This document shows positions 45,901 through 54,755 of a stretch of 64,000 nt of DNA, in pieces; positions within the stretch are counted from its first letter, which is position 1, and each line of letters opens with the position of its first letter. Origin of the DNA: JAGVSR01 sp963708775 (lineage in GTDB: Bacteria; Pseudomonadota; Alphaproteobacteria; Rhizobiales; Hyphomicrobiaceae); NCBI GenBank assembly GCA_963708775.1, contig CAVPTI010000013.1, positions 62,001-126,000 on the forward strand, read 5' to 3'. The notes under the pieces are model-generated. The model saw nothing but the letters and a program-made list of their open reading frames with translations. It had not been told where the DNA came from and did no database searches. The translations under genes were made by a program, and so were the position numbers.

Positions 45901-46375
45901 CGGCAGCCAAAGATCCGCAATTTCAGGACGTTGGGCTTTTTAGTGGCTTTCGGAAGGCGTCTTTCGGCGTCGCCAGGCAACCCACGTGGGCCACCGCGCT
46001 TAAGGCCGTTTAAAGCGCCGCGCGGCGCCGCCCTTCATTTTCCACGAAGTTTGTGCTATGGTCTTCAAGATTGGTGGGTGCACCAGAACCGAGTGAGAAC
46101 AAATGCGGGTGAAATCATCCACATAGGTCGCTCGGTGGTTTGACGCGCTTCGAGGTTCGCTCTGCGGTTAGGCAGTTCGCGACACCATCGACAACAAGGA
46201 TGGGGATGAAGGCGCGTCCTAGACGCCCAAAAAGAGGGAAAATTGAGCGGTTAGGGGACCCTTAGCCGTGCTTGACCGCCTGCGGCCCTGATCCAGGCGG
46301 CGGTTTCTTTGAAATCGAACGACGGGCACTTGTATCTGGCGGTTCGAAGTAGACCTTTGAGAGTGAGCGACGCGC
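45901..46375. other. Leader region between fdxA and carD
   Basis: A 475-base gap with no gene. It contains a GC-rich segment (about 45990-46035), an AT-richer block with a possible promoter (around TATGGTCTT, 46058-46066) and, at 46275-46310, a hairpin with T-tract. This layout could encode a short leader RNA that ends before carD, or be carD's long 5' UTR. No tRNA fold was recognised. Confidence 0.4.
46275..46310 (+). terminator. Terminator-like hairpin upstream of carD
   Basis: CCGCCTG (46276-46282) pairs with CAGGCGG (46294-46300); an alternative stem is ACCGCC/GGCGGT. TTTCTTT follows at 46304. It lies 65 bases before carD, so it may end an upstream transcript or attenuate carD. Confidence 0.5.
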
Positions 46376-47581
46376 ATGACCCAGAAGAAAAAGACTGTGG
46401 TGAAAGCTAAGACAGCGAAAGTCGTCGCTCAACCTAAAAAGTCGGGATCCGGGACTCCTGCCGCTCGCACTGTGGCATCAAACGCACGCCCTGTGGCCGC
46501 TGCGGCACGTAAGCCGGCAGCGAAGGCTGCTCCCGCGAAAGACGCCAAGAAGCCCGCTGCGGCGCCCAAGGCCGCCGCTCCCAAGGCGACGACAACGACA
46601 ACTACAAAGCCTGCCGCTGCAAAGCCCCAGCAAAAAGTAGTCGTCGGCAAAAGCACCGCTCCGGCGAAGCCTTCTGCCGCTGTGAAACCTGCCGCTCCCG
46701 TGAAGGCTGCCGCCGCACCAGTCGCACCGGCCAAGAAGCCGGCTGTGGCATCGCAGCCGCGCATGGAAGCAGCAAAGGCCGCTCAGGCGTTCGCGGCGCA
46801 TCGCGCCCAGGCTGCCCAGGCCACGGTTCATGCCGCGCCTCCAGCGCGCGCCGTGCCCGCTTCCGTGTCGAAGGCTCCGGCCAATAGCAAGATCACTGCG
46901 CCGGCTCAGGCTCAGGCTCCAACTTCGGCTCCCGTAGCTGCTGCGCCAGCTTCGCCCAAAGCCATCGCTGAGAAGGCCGCAGCTGCGCGCCAGGCGCAGG
47001 CCGTCGAGAAGAAGCCTGTGAATTCGCGTCACGGCTTCAAGACGAACGAGTTCATCGTCTATCCGGCGCACGGCGTTGGCCGCATCATCGGCATTGAAGA
47101 GCAGGAAATCGCCGGCATGGCGCTCGAACTGTTCGTCATCAACTTCGAGAAGGAGAAGCTGACGCTGCGCGTGCCCACGGGCAAGCTGCAGAGCGTCGGC
47201 ATGCGCAAACTCGCCGATGACGATATCGTCAAGCGCGCCATGGAAATCCTCAAGGGCCGCGCACGCATCAAGCGCACCATGTGGAGCCGTCGCGCTCAGG
47301 AGTACGTTGCGAAGATCAACTCCGGCGACCTGATCTCCATCGCTGAAGTCGTGCGCGACCTCTATCGCTCCGAAGCGCAGCCCGAGCAGTCTTATTCTGA
47401 GCGCCAACTTTACGAGGACGCCCTCGATCGCATGGCGCGTGAAATCGCAGCTGTTGAAAAGCTCGATGATCGCGGCGCCGTTCAGCGCATCACGGAAGTC
47501 CTGTCGAAGAGCGCTAAGGGTCGCCGCATGGCCGAAGATGGTAATGGCGGTGGTGAGCCTGAAGAGGTCCAGGCCGCCTGA
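46376..47581 (+). CDS. carD: CarD-family transcription regulator with histone-H1-like N-terminal tail
   Basis: 401 residues, about twice the usual alphaproteobacterial length. Residues 1 to about 215 are Ala/Lys/Pro-rich low-complexity sequence with AAKPAAAK-like repeats (AAPKAAAPKATTTTTTKPAA), like histone H1 and AlgP tails, probably disordered and DNA-binding. The CarD/CdnL domain follows (about 216-385): FKTNEFIVYPAHGVGRIIGIEEQEIAG, then RARIKRTMWSRRAQEYVAKINSGDL, which should contact the RNA polymerase beta subunit and promoter DNA. The role would be stabilising open complexes at promoters. The tail codons are third-position variable but G/C-rich and in frame throughout, so it is coded protein, not an artefact. 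Confidence 0.93.
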   Translation: MTQKKKTVVKAKTAKVVAQPKKSGSGTPAARTVASNARPVAAAARKPAAKAAPAKDAKKPAAAPKAAAPKATTTTTTKPAAAKPQQKVVVGKSTAPAKPSAAVKPAAPVKAAAAPVAPAKKPAVASQPRMEAAKAAQAFAAHRAQAAQATVHAAPPARAVPASVSKAPANSKITAPAQAQAPTSAPVAAAPASPKAIAEKAAAARQAQAVEKKPVNSRHGFKTNEFIVYPAHGVGRIIGIEEQEIAGMALELFVINFEKEKLTLRVPTGKLQSVGMRKLADDDIVKRAMEILKGRARIKRTMWSRRAQEYVAKINSGDLISIAEVVRDLYRSEAQPEQSYSERQLYEDALDRMAREIAAVEKLDDRGAVQRITEVLSKSAKGRRMAEDGNGGGEPEEVQAA

Positions 47582-47604
47582 CTACCCCGAGAGACCGAAT
47601 AGAG

Positions 47605-47638
47605 AATGCCCGGTGCCGCAGGTGCCGGGCATTTTTTC
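47605..47638 (+). terminator. Intrinsic terminator of carD
   Basis: AATGCCCGG-TGCC-GCA-GGTG-CCGGGCATT with TTTTT behind: a long stem with a U-tract, 23 bases after the stop codon. Confidence 0.95.
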
Positions 47639-47642
47639 TGGT

Positions 47643-48506
47643 TCATCGCCCGCCCGCAGATCCTTCAGGCAGTTCTTCGATCGCCTCCGCCGTCGCCAGC
47701 GAGATGAAGGGACCATTTCGTCGTTCTATAAAGCCGCGCACACGCACCAGCCGGCCCTTCAAGTTCTTCAGCCGCGCGACGAGACCCTCCCGATCATCAC
47801 TGCGCTTCAAATCGACCGCCGCCGTGAAATCCCACTTCCAATCGCGACCAAAATTCAAGAACACCTCGTTGCGGCTCATGCCCACCGCTGCCACCCAACC
47901 CTCGATGATCTGAAAGGTCCCGCCGAGCTTCTCGAGCCCTCGCGTCTCCCGCGCGGAGCGCACGGCGTAAGCAGGGTTTGCCCACAGTCCCGCTCGCTTC
48001 GCGCGCGCGACGGCCTCCCGCGCAAAGAGCTCTCGAAGGCACATCGTCTCGCCAGGCAAGGGTGCAACCCGCGCATGCCCGCCATCAATGATAGCGGACT
48101 GCAGCCAAAAACGACCCGCATCACGGTCTGATCCGTAAACGTGCGCAACTCGGCGGCCGTACCGGTCGCGAAAGGCTCCTGACGCTACGATCTCGATACG
48201 CCGGTCCCTCACGAGTGCGTCTACGGCCGCGCGCGCTTCTACCTCTGGCGCCCACTCCTCAACCGATACCGCCACATCACGCGCGCTGGGCACGGACAGC
48301 GACATCAGTTTCAAGCTTGAGCCGTCGTCGAGAGTAAAGGCCGCCGCGCCCTCGACCCGCGTAACGGCTCGAGTTTCCAGCTGCCCCTGTAGACAGTCCT
48401 CGCCGCGCACCGGAAGTGCCAGCCAGAGTGTAGCCATTGCCGCGATTGCTGTGCGTCGCAGGTCGCTACGCTTAGAGCTTGCCCCCACCGGTCCCGCCTC
48501 TCGCAT
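47643..48506 (-). CDS. Exported thermonuclease-family (SNase-fold) protein
   Basis: A 287-residue protein with a signal or membrane helix (LRRTAIAAMATLWLALPVRGEDC) and an SNase-like domain: DGSSLKLMSLSVPSARD (barrel strand), RDRRIEIVASGAFRDRYGRRVAHVYGSD (the basic YGR motif), then SAIIDGGHARVAPLPGETMCLRELFAREAVARAKRAGLWANPAY. The acidic triad positions look altered (LSVPSARD replaces the usual GIDAPE), so activity is uncertain. A C-terminal region (FQIIEGWVAAVGMSRNEVFLNFGRDWKWDFTAAV) looks like the OB-fold often found after SNase in Rhizobiales proteins. It is the second SNase-type protein in the window. Confidence 0.8.
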   Translation of the reverse strand: MREAGPVGASSKRSDLRRTAIAAMATLWLALPVRGEDCLQGQLETRAVTRVEGAAAFTLDDGSSLKLMSLSVPSARDVAVSVEEWAPEVEARAAVDALVRDRRIEIVASGAFRDRYGRRVAHVYGSDRDAGRFWLQSAIIDGGHARVAPLPGETMCLRELFAREAVARAKRAGLWANPAYAVRSARETRGLEKLGGTFQIIEGWVAAVGMSRNEVFLNFGRDWKWDFTAAVDLKRSDDREGLVARLKNLKGRLVRVRGFIERRNGPFISLATAEAIEELPEGSAGGR

Positions 48507-48557
48507 CCCAAACCGTTTGCGAGATTTGCATGTGCAGGCGGTGTCAGAAAAGCCTTG

Positions 48558-51500
48558 TCAGACGGCGAAGTCGTCCGGCTGCAGCAGGGACTTTGCGATA
48601 TTCAGAAGCGTGATGGAGGAATCTGTATCCGTGTCTCGGATGACGCTGTTCTGCCCGACCTGTTGAGTATTTGCGAGAATGTCGAAGAAGGACTGGAAAC
48701 CCAGATCGCGGACATCGATCACATCCCCATTTCTCCGCGGTCCAAGCAGCAACTGAAAGTCTTCGATGATGTCATGTCCAAACTGACCCCGGAAAACAAA
48801 CACGTCCTGCCCAGAGCCGCCGGAAAGAATCTCATTGGCCGCAGTTCCGATGATGCGGTCGTTTCCGGCGCCGGTTTCGATGCGTTCCAGTCCAGTGACG
48901 GCGATCGCAGAAAGATCGACGATATCAGCGCCCCCGCCCGTCCGCAGGATATCAACGCCTTCTCCAAGGTCGATGGACTCGATTGAGATAATGTCGTCGG
49001 TGCCGTGGCTAAGAAGCAGAATGTCGGCACCGGCCGACCCCCTTATGGTGTCAAAGCCTGCTCCGCCGTCAAAGCTATCGCTGCCCTGCCGTCCCGAAAA
49101 CACGAACGTATCATTGCCGAGCCCGCCAGCGAGAACGTCATTTCCTGCACCGCCGAGGATCACGTCATCGCCGGCGGATCCTGTGATGCGATCCCCGCCG
49201 CCGCCGGCTTCGATCTGCTCGACACTGGTCAACGTGACGCCAGAAAGGTCGAGCACGTTTGCGGAGCCATCAAGCCTCAGGATGTCGAACCCGTCGCCGC
49301 CATCAATGGCTTCAATCCCGATCAAAAGACCCGTGCTTCCGCGGAGTCCGATGATGTCATCGCCGCTGCTGCCCCGAATGGTATCGAACCCATCACCTCC
49401 ATTGTAGGCGTCCGATCCTGCATTGCCGCTGACAAAGAACACATCATCGCCGCCGAGCCCGGAGAGATCGTCGCTGCCCCGCCCGCCGGTGATGCTGTCG
49501 TTGCCCGCCCCACCTGTCAGAACATCGCGACCGGCCGTGCCGACGAGTGTGACGCCCGGCGTGTTGCCGGTAACGGAAACAACGAAGGTCGTACTGGTTG
49601 ACGCGATGCTATCGCTGGCCGTCACCCGGATTTCGATATTGCCGCTGAAGTCGGGAGGCGGCGTTCCCTGAAACTGCCGCGTCGCAGCGTTGAACGTGAG
49701 CCACGAAGGAAGTGCGCTGCCATCCGCACGATCGGCGGAGTAGAACAGTGGATGCCCATCCGCATCGCTGAATGTGTCGACGGGGATGGTGTAAGCGAAA
49801 TCTTGACCCGCATTGATCTGCTGGTTAGCGAGCGCGGCGCCAGTAAGCGCAGGCTCCGCGTTCGGCACGATGGTCACGTTAGCCGCCGCTGTCGTTTGTC
49901 CGCCGCGCCCGTCGGACACTGTGTATGTGAACGTGACGAGACCGGTATATCCTTGGGCAGCCAGAACAGTGACGTCCCCGTTGGGGGTGACCGAAACAAC
50001 GGCGCCCAAGGTGGTCGATGAGGCGGCAACGATGGTGAGCGGATCTCCGTCGACATCCCGATCGTTGGCAAGCAGTTGCGAACCGGGGATCACGACATCC
50101 CGCGTGTAACTGAAGAACCCATCGTCGGCGCCTGCGATCGGCGCGTCATTGATCAGTGGTCCGGATTGCAGCGCCACGACGGTGAGAAACGCTGAATCCC
50201 AGATCGTTTCATCGTCGAATCCGACCGCGTCGATCGAACCGCCGGCGAAGAAGTTGTCGAGGACCACTCGCCCGCCATCTGCCAGTCTGAGCACGACATC
50301 CGAGAGATCACTCGACTGGAATACGCCAACATCTGCCGAGCCAAACCCGACGAAGCGCAACACATCCCAATCTGAGGCATCACTCGATGCGAGAATGACG
50401 TCGATGCCGTCACCAGCCTGATAAACATATGTGTCGCTGCCGAGGCCGCCATCGAGCACGTCGTCTCCGCCAGCGCCCACCAGCGTGTCGTCGCCGCCCA
50501 GTCCGTTGAGAACATCCGCGTTGTCTGAGCCGGTCAGCCGATTGCCGGCTGTATTGCCCTGACCGAACGCGGCGTCACCGGTAAGGCTGAGGTGTTCGAC
50601 ATGATCCGGCAGCGAGTAGGCGGCGGAGGAGATGACGGTATCGATGCCGGAGTTTTGTAGTTCAACGACCAAATCGCTGGCCGAGTCGACGATATACCGA
50701 TCATTGCCGCCACCACCCGCCATGATGTCGTCGCCCGCACCACCATCGAGTATGTCTCGGCCGCGGCCGCCCGTTAGTTCGTCATTGCCTCCAAACCCGA
50801 ACAGGTCGGCTCCACCGGAGAACGCAGTTCGTGCAGCCGCAGTGGCCACCGCCAGCACATCGGCGTCGTCTGTCCCTGAAATGAGATCTCGCGTGTCGGT
50901 TTCGCCCTCCGGAGGACGATCGAAGATGGGCGTCTCCGGCTCGGCCTCCAAAGCGTCCTTCAGAAAGGTCCCGCCCGCTTGCTCGAACTGAGCCGTATTC
51001 CAAAGTTTCGAGGCATCGGGCGTGCCAGACCCAGCTGGAAATGGAAACGGCAACTCGTCTCCAAGCTCATAGAAATTGATTCCGAGCATGCCTTCTTGGA
51101 AATTGACAATGCGAACCACAGCCTCAGTGGCGAACTCGAAGTCGTATTCCTGGTAAGTGAAATCCTGCCCCTCAAGCGTCAGGAACATGGGATCGAAAGC
51201 GTAACTCCCGCTGTAGATATGAATCAGCAAATCGGCGCCGTCGCGATTGAACAGGATTTGATTGGTGATGTTGACCGCGGCCCCAGTCGCATCAGCGACC
51301 GAATCGTCGAGCGGCACTTGCCCAATGAGATAGAAGTACCCTGCCGCCGCCGTGCCGTTGAATGCACCAGGACCGCCGTTCTGCGGCAGCATATCGAATG
51401 AAGCGCCGCCTATGGTCGGGGTGACAGCGCCGAGAACTGGAAGGAGGAGCGATCCCTCGAATGCTCCACCCTCAGGCGTGAGGAAGTTGTACGGGACGAA

Positions 51501-52904
51501 GAAGCGGTCAGAAGCGTCGGCGTCTGCGATGACAAATTCGAGGCTTCTGTCTGGCCCCGACGACGCAGATAGTATGAACGTATCTGCGCCCGCACCTCCT
51601 GAGGCGAACGAGCGCCCGCTGCCCGACACGATGGTGTCGTTGCCGTCCCCGCCTGACATCTCAATGTCGAAACCGAGCGGACTGACACCCGATAGCGGTG
51701 TAGCAAAGCGTCCGCTGATCAGGTCATCGCCGGCGCTCCCCTCCACCGATGTCATCGTCGAGCTGGCGTAAATGCGGTCATCTCCGGCCGATCCGATCAA
51801 TCGTTCCAGCGAGCTGACCCAGATCCGGTCTCCGTCTGCAAATGTGCCTTCTTCGGTTTCGGACCCGATGAGAACCACATCCGCGCGGTCCGATGGTGCG
51901 AGCATGAGGCTCGATGTTCGAGCGGAGAAATCAAGCGTGTCGCCGCTGCTTTGCCGTTCCTGGCCTTTCAAATCGAAAAATGGTTGGGTCTCTTCGAAGC
52001 GCACGCCTTCGCCCAGAATCAGGGTGTCACTGCGATCGTCCCATCGGATGTCTTCGATAGAGAAGAGTTTATCGATACCGGTCGCATGAATGGCAATGAA
52101 TTGCGGACGCAAATGAGGAACAGGCGAGTCGACACCCTCAAAGGTTACGACACCGACGCCGGTGTAATCGACTGCGTCCGTGCCATCCTCGTCGTAATCC
52201 AGTCCGGGTTGGCCGCCGTGGTAGACGTGACTGCCCGCAGTCCAAAGAAAAACGTCGTCTCCCCGTCCGCCGTAAAACTTCTCGGTCTGAGACGTGCTCT
52301 GCGTCCCCTCGAGTGTGTCGTCCCCGTCGCCTGAAAGAATGGTATTGAACGAGAACGCAAGGGTCAGTTGATCATCATCCGACGTGCCAAAGAGAGTTCG
52401 TGTCCCGACGGTGAACGTGAGGAACGTGAACGGTAGGTTCTCGGCAATGTCGACGCCGATGTAAAAGAGTAGCGATGCGACAATCGAGGATGAGTTCGCG
52501 ATCGGCAACGGGCTGAATTCTAGATTGAAGGCGAAGTAGGGATACCCCTGGCTTTCGATGTCACGCGCCACCGCGGCCATCAACCCCCACTCGGAAAGGG
52601 GATCCGTGCTCTGGATGATCCGAGATCCGCGCCACCACGGATACTGAATGGCATCCAGCAACTCTTGCGGGGTGAGTCCGCCATTCGCGGCCGACAGCGT
52701 CGTGACACCATCGGCACCGTCGACGCCGACGGTGACAGTGCCATCGGGATTGGAGTCCCGCGTGCCTTCCATCACCCACCAGCGATCTTGAAACTCGCCG
52801 TAGTCGAGCGGGTCCTGCTGGTACACAAGCATCAGGTGATCCGCCCTGATCCGCCACAGACCCATCTCCTGAATCGGCACGCGTTCAATGCGGATGTTAC
52901 CCAT
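48558..52904 (-). CDS. Giant RTX calcium-binding protein (1448 residues)
   Basis: Secreted adhesin-like protein. An unassigned N-terminal domain of about 160 residues (MGNIRIERVPIQEMGLWRIR; WWVMEGTRDSNPDG) precedes scattered RTX repeats (SGDGDDTLEGT; GGRGDDVFLW). A denser RTX block lies at about 690-830 (GGNDELTGGRGRDILDGGAGDD), a cadherin/tandem-95 domain at about 918-1010 (DAPIAGADDGFFSYTRD; GYTGLVTFTYTVSDGRGG), an Ig-like He_PIG/CADG domain at about 1014-1110 (SWLTFNAATRQFQGTPP), and a final RTX region to about 1400. The C-terminus (GDVIDVRDLGFQSFFDIL...SSITLLNI) has the form of a type I secretion signal. No cysteine pattern or signal peptide; no secretion genes nearby. The promoter lies in the AT-rich spacer to its right. 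Confidence 0.9.
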   Translation of the reverse strand: MGNIRIERVPIQEMGLWRIRADHLMLVYQQDPLDYGEFQDRWWVMEGTRDSNPDGTVTVGVDGADGVTTLSAANGGLTPQELLDAIQYPWWRGSRIIQSTDPLSEWGLMAAVARDIESQGYPYFAFNLEFSPLPIANSSSIVASLLFYIGVDIAENLPFTFLTFTVGTRTLFGTSDDDQLTLAFSFNTILSGDGDDTLEGTQSTSQTEKFYGGRGDDVFLWTAGSHVYHGGQPGLDYDEDGTDAVDYTGVGVVTFEGVDSPVPHLRPQFIAIHATGIDKLFSIEDIRWDDRSDTLILGEGVRFEETQPFFDLKGQERQSSGDTLDFSARTSSLMLAPSDRADVVLIGSETEEGTFADGDRIWVSSLERLIGSAGDDRIYASSTMTSVEGSAGDDLISGRFATPLSGVSPLGFDIEMSGGDGNDTIVSGSGRSFASGGAGADTFILSASSGPDRSLEFVIADADASDRFFVPYNFLTPEGGAFEGSLLLPVLGAVTPTIGGASFDMLPQNGGPGAFNGTAAAGYFYLIGQVPLDDSVADATGAAVNITNQILFNRDGADLLIHIYSGSYAFDPMFLTLEGQDFTYQEYDFEFATEAVVRIVNFQEGMLGINFYELGDELPFPFPAGSGTPDASKLWNTAQFEQAGGTFLKDALEAEPETPIFDRPPEGETDTRDLISGTDDADVLAVATAAARTAFSGGADLFGFGGNDELTGGRGRDILDGGAGDDIMAGGGGNDRYIVDSASDLVVELQNSGIDTVISSAAYSLPDHVEHLSLTGDAAFGQGNTAGNRLTGSDNADVLNGLGGDDTLVGAGGDDVLDGGLGSDTYVYQAGDGIDVILASSDASDWDVLRFVGFGSADVGVFQSSDLSDVVLRLADGGRVVLDNFFAGGSIDAVGFDDETIWDSAFLTVVALQSGPLINDAPIAGADDGFFSYTRDVVIPGSQLLANDRDVDGDPLTIVAASSTTLGAVVSVTPNGDVTVLAAQGYTGLVTFTYTVSDGRGGQTTAAANVTIVPNAEPALTGAALANQQINAGQDFAYTIPVDTFSDADGHPLFYSADRADGSALPSWLTFNAATRQFQGTPPPDFSGNIEIRVTASDSIASTSTTFVVSVTGNTPGVTLVGTAGRDVLTGGAGNDSITGGRGSDDLSGLGGDDVFFVSGNAGSDAYNGGDGFDTIRGSSGDDIIGLRGSTGLLIGIEAIDGGDGFDILRLDGSANVLDLSGVTLTSVEQIEAGGGGDRITGSAGDDVILGGAGNDVLAGGLGNDTFVFSGRQGSDSFDGGAGFDTIRGSAGADILLLSHGTDDIISIESIDLGEGVDILRTGGGADIVDLSAIAVTGLERIETGAGNDRIIGTAANEILSGGSGQDVFVFRGQFGHDIIEDFQLLLGPRRNGDVIDVRDLGFQSFFDILANTQQVGQNSVIRDTDTDSSITLLNIAKSLLQPDDFAV

Positions 52905-53477
52905 GAAGGACCTCCGGAGATGCGATCAGATTTGGTTGATGAGTACGGTGGGTTCGCTGGCGGCCGTATTGCATTTGGGCGGCAAGGGCAGCGAACGGGA
53001 AGCCTGACGGGCGTCGGCGAGAGCCGACTTCACAACGATGACTTGCGGATCAACGCACATGAACAAGGTGCCCTCAGCAGCGTCCGAATTCGGCTGCCCA
53101 CGGCGCGCCTACGCACAGCCAGAGATTGTGCTGGCTCGCCATCCGCCCGGGGCTAGCAGGGTTAACTGAACATCAATCATATTGAGACCACATCGACGGA
53201 CAAGTCAATGCTCTGTATAGAAATTAAAAAAGCCGAGGCTTTTCAGGGGGTAAATGATCGATGATTACGTTTGGTGGTCATTCGCGTCGACATGGGACGT
53301 ATGCGCGAGGCAGAAATAAACTTCGGGACCAACGGGCGTTTACACCACCGGGTGCTATCTAAAATTGCGATCCGTGACCAAAGTCCGGTCTGAAGCAAGA
53401 CAGCAGCCGGATGCCCCGGTCCCGTTCGGAACCGAGAGTGGTCACTCCCAGCCGCAGCCGTCAACGCTTGCTCGCGT
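52905..53477. other. AT-rich spacer upstream of the RTX gene
   Basis: 573 bases without a convincing gene. The part 53160-53350 is AT-rich compared with the rest and likely holds the RTX promoter; a small stem AAAAAGCC-GAG-GGCTTTT lies near 53228. Short open frames here have no protein-like composition. Confidence 0.5.
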
Positions 53478-54008
53478 TCATTCCGTGGCTTTGACAAACG
53501 CCAGCAACGACGCACCTTCGACAATCAAGTTGACGCCGACGAGAACGCCCAGAGCCCAGGCGGCCGAGAACGGGAAGTTGGTGTAGAGCATGCCCGCGAT
53601 GAGAATCGACAAAATCCCACTCAGAATGAGAAACCAACGTCCTTCATTGACCTTGAAGGCCCAGAAGATCTTCGCGATGCCAGCGACGAACAAAGCGACA
53701 ATGGCGAACAGCGTCAGCGTCGTGAGCCCAAGCAGCGGATGAGCAAAGATGACGAGACCAGCGACGATGCTGATCACCGCTAGGAGCATCAGGCCGATCG
53801 TCCCGGACCATCGCTCGCTCTTGAAGGCTGCGAATGCCTCAAGCACGCCGCTTATGAGGAAATTAGCCCCAAGCACGAGCGTAACGACAAGCCCGGCGAT
53901 GAGGGGTGAAAACAAGGCGAGAATGCCGAGCGCTATGGCGATGAATGCAGCAAGCTTGAGCGGCCAGCGGGTGTCCTCTGTCAAGGTCGTGCGATCTACC
54001 ATGGTCAT
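53478..54008 (-). CDS. HdeD-family membrane protein
   Basis: A 176-residue protein with six hydrophobic helices (LAAFIAIALGILALFSPLIAGL; IGLMLLAVISIVAGLVIF; TLTLFAIVALFVAGIAKIFWAF; ILSGILSILIAGML; WALGVLVGVNLIVEG). The pattern is that of HdeD/DUF308, an inner-membrane protein tied to acid resistance in enterics and unknown elsewhere. AGGAGG lies 8 bases upstream of ATG 54008. Confidence 0.9.
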   Translation of the reverse strand: MTMVDRTTLTEDTRWPLKLAAFIAIALGILALFSPLIAGLVVTLVLGANFLISGVLEAFAAFKSERWSGTIGLMLLAVISIVAGLVIFAHPLLGLTTLTLFAIVALFVAGIAKIFWAFKVNEGRWFLILSGILSILIAGMLYTNFPFSAAWALGVLVGVNLIVEGASLLAFVKATE

Positions 54009-54234
54009 GAAAATGCCTCCTGATCAAAACCCCTAATGTGGCCAGCATAACATGGCCGGAGCCGGAAACCGAAACTTCGCCCAGCCGGCGGTTCACTCGA
54101 AAGATTAATGGCGGAGGACGATCGCCCGCATTTGTCGCCCAGCTGGGAATAACGAGAGGCCCGCAGCCGTTGAATACCCGTGCGCACCGGCCCCGCGCCA
54201 AGTTGGCCGAAATGTCGAGAGGGAGTTCAACGCT

Positions 54235-54732
54235 ATGGCGAATCCGCAGCCCGCACAAAATTCGGGAATGCTGTCGATGGGGATGGGGCTTCGAACGACG
54301 CCGCCTCCGACACCGGGCTCGCCCTTTGCGACGTCAGTGAACCAGAGTTCGGGCCTTTCAGTGATCGGTACCGACCTCACGATACTTGGGCAAAACATTG
54401 CGATCATCTCGCAGAACAAGCTGCAGATCGACGGCGACGTCCGCGGTGATGTGGTGGGCAAGCAGGTCACGATCAGCAGCGAGGGATCCGTCGTCGGGAC
54501 CGTCTCGGCCGAAAAAATCGAGGTGCACGGCGGCATCCGCGGCGCCATCCGCGCCGCCGTCGTCATCGTGCATCCGACAGCCCAGGTCGATGCCGATATC
54601 CTGCATCAATCGCTGTCGGTGGCGGAAGGCGCTCTGCTCGAAGGCAGCCTCAGGAAGTCGAAAGATCCGGGCGAGCTCGTGCCCAATCTGGATCCGGCAA
54701 CCTACGCCTCCAAAGGCGGAGCGCTCGTATAA
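54235..54732 (+). CDS. Bactofilin (polymer-forming cytoskeletal protein)
   Basis: A 165-residue bactofilin. A disordered Pro-rich N-terminal tail of about 40 residues is followed by the right-handed beta-helix repeat region (LSVIGTDLTILGQNIAIISQNKLQIDGDVRGDVVGKQVTISSEGSVVGTVSAEKI, partly quoted as QIDGDVRGDVVGKQVTI), about residues 45-135, and a short tail. Bactofilins polymerise at membranes and shape cells or place wall enzymes. No peptidase neighbour is present. Confidence 0.93.
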   Translation: MANPQPAQNSGMLSMGMGLRTTPPPTPGSPFATSVNQSSGLSVIGTDLTILGQNIAIISQNKLQIDGDVRGDVVGKQVTISSEGSVVGTVSAEKIEVHGGIRGAIRAAVVIVHPTAQVDADILHQSLSVAEGALLEGSLRKSKDPGELVPNLDPATYASKGGALV

Positions 54733-54755
54733 CAGGGGGGCAGCCGCGCGGTCAC

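Noticed and set aside
46320..46360. tRNA-like GGTTCGAA segment
   Set aside because: No acceptor stem or anticodon arm can be formed around it.
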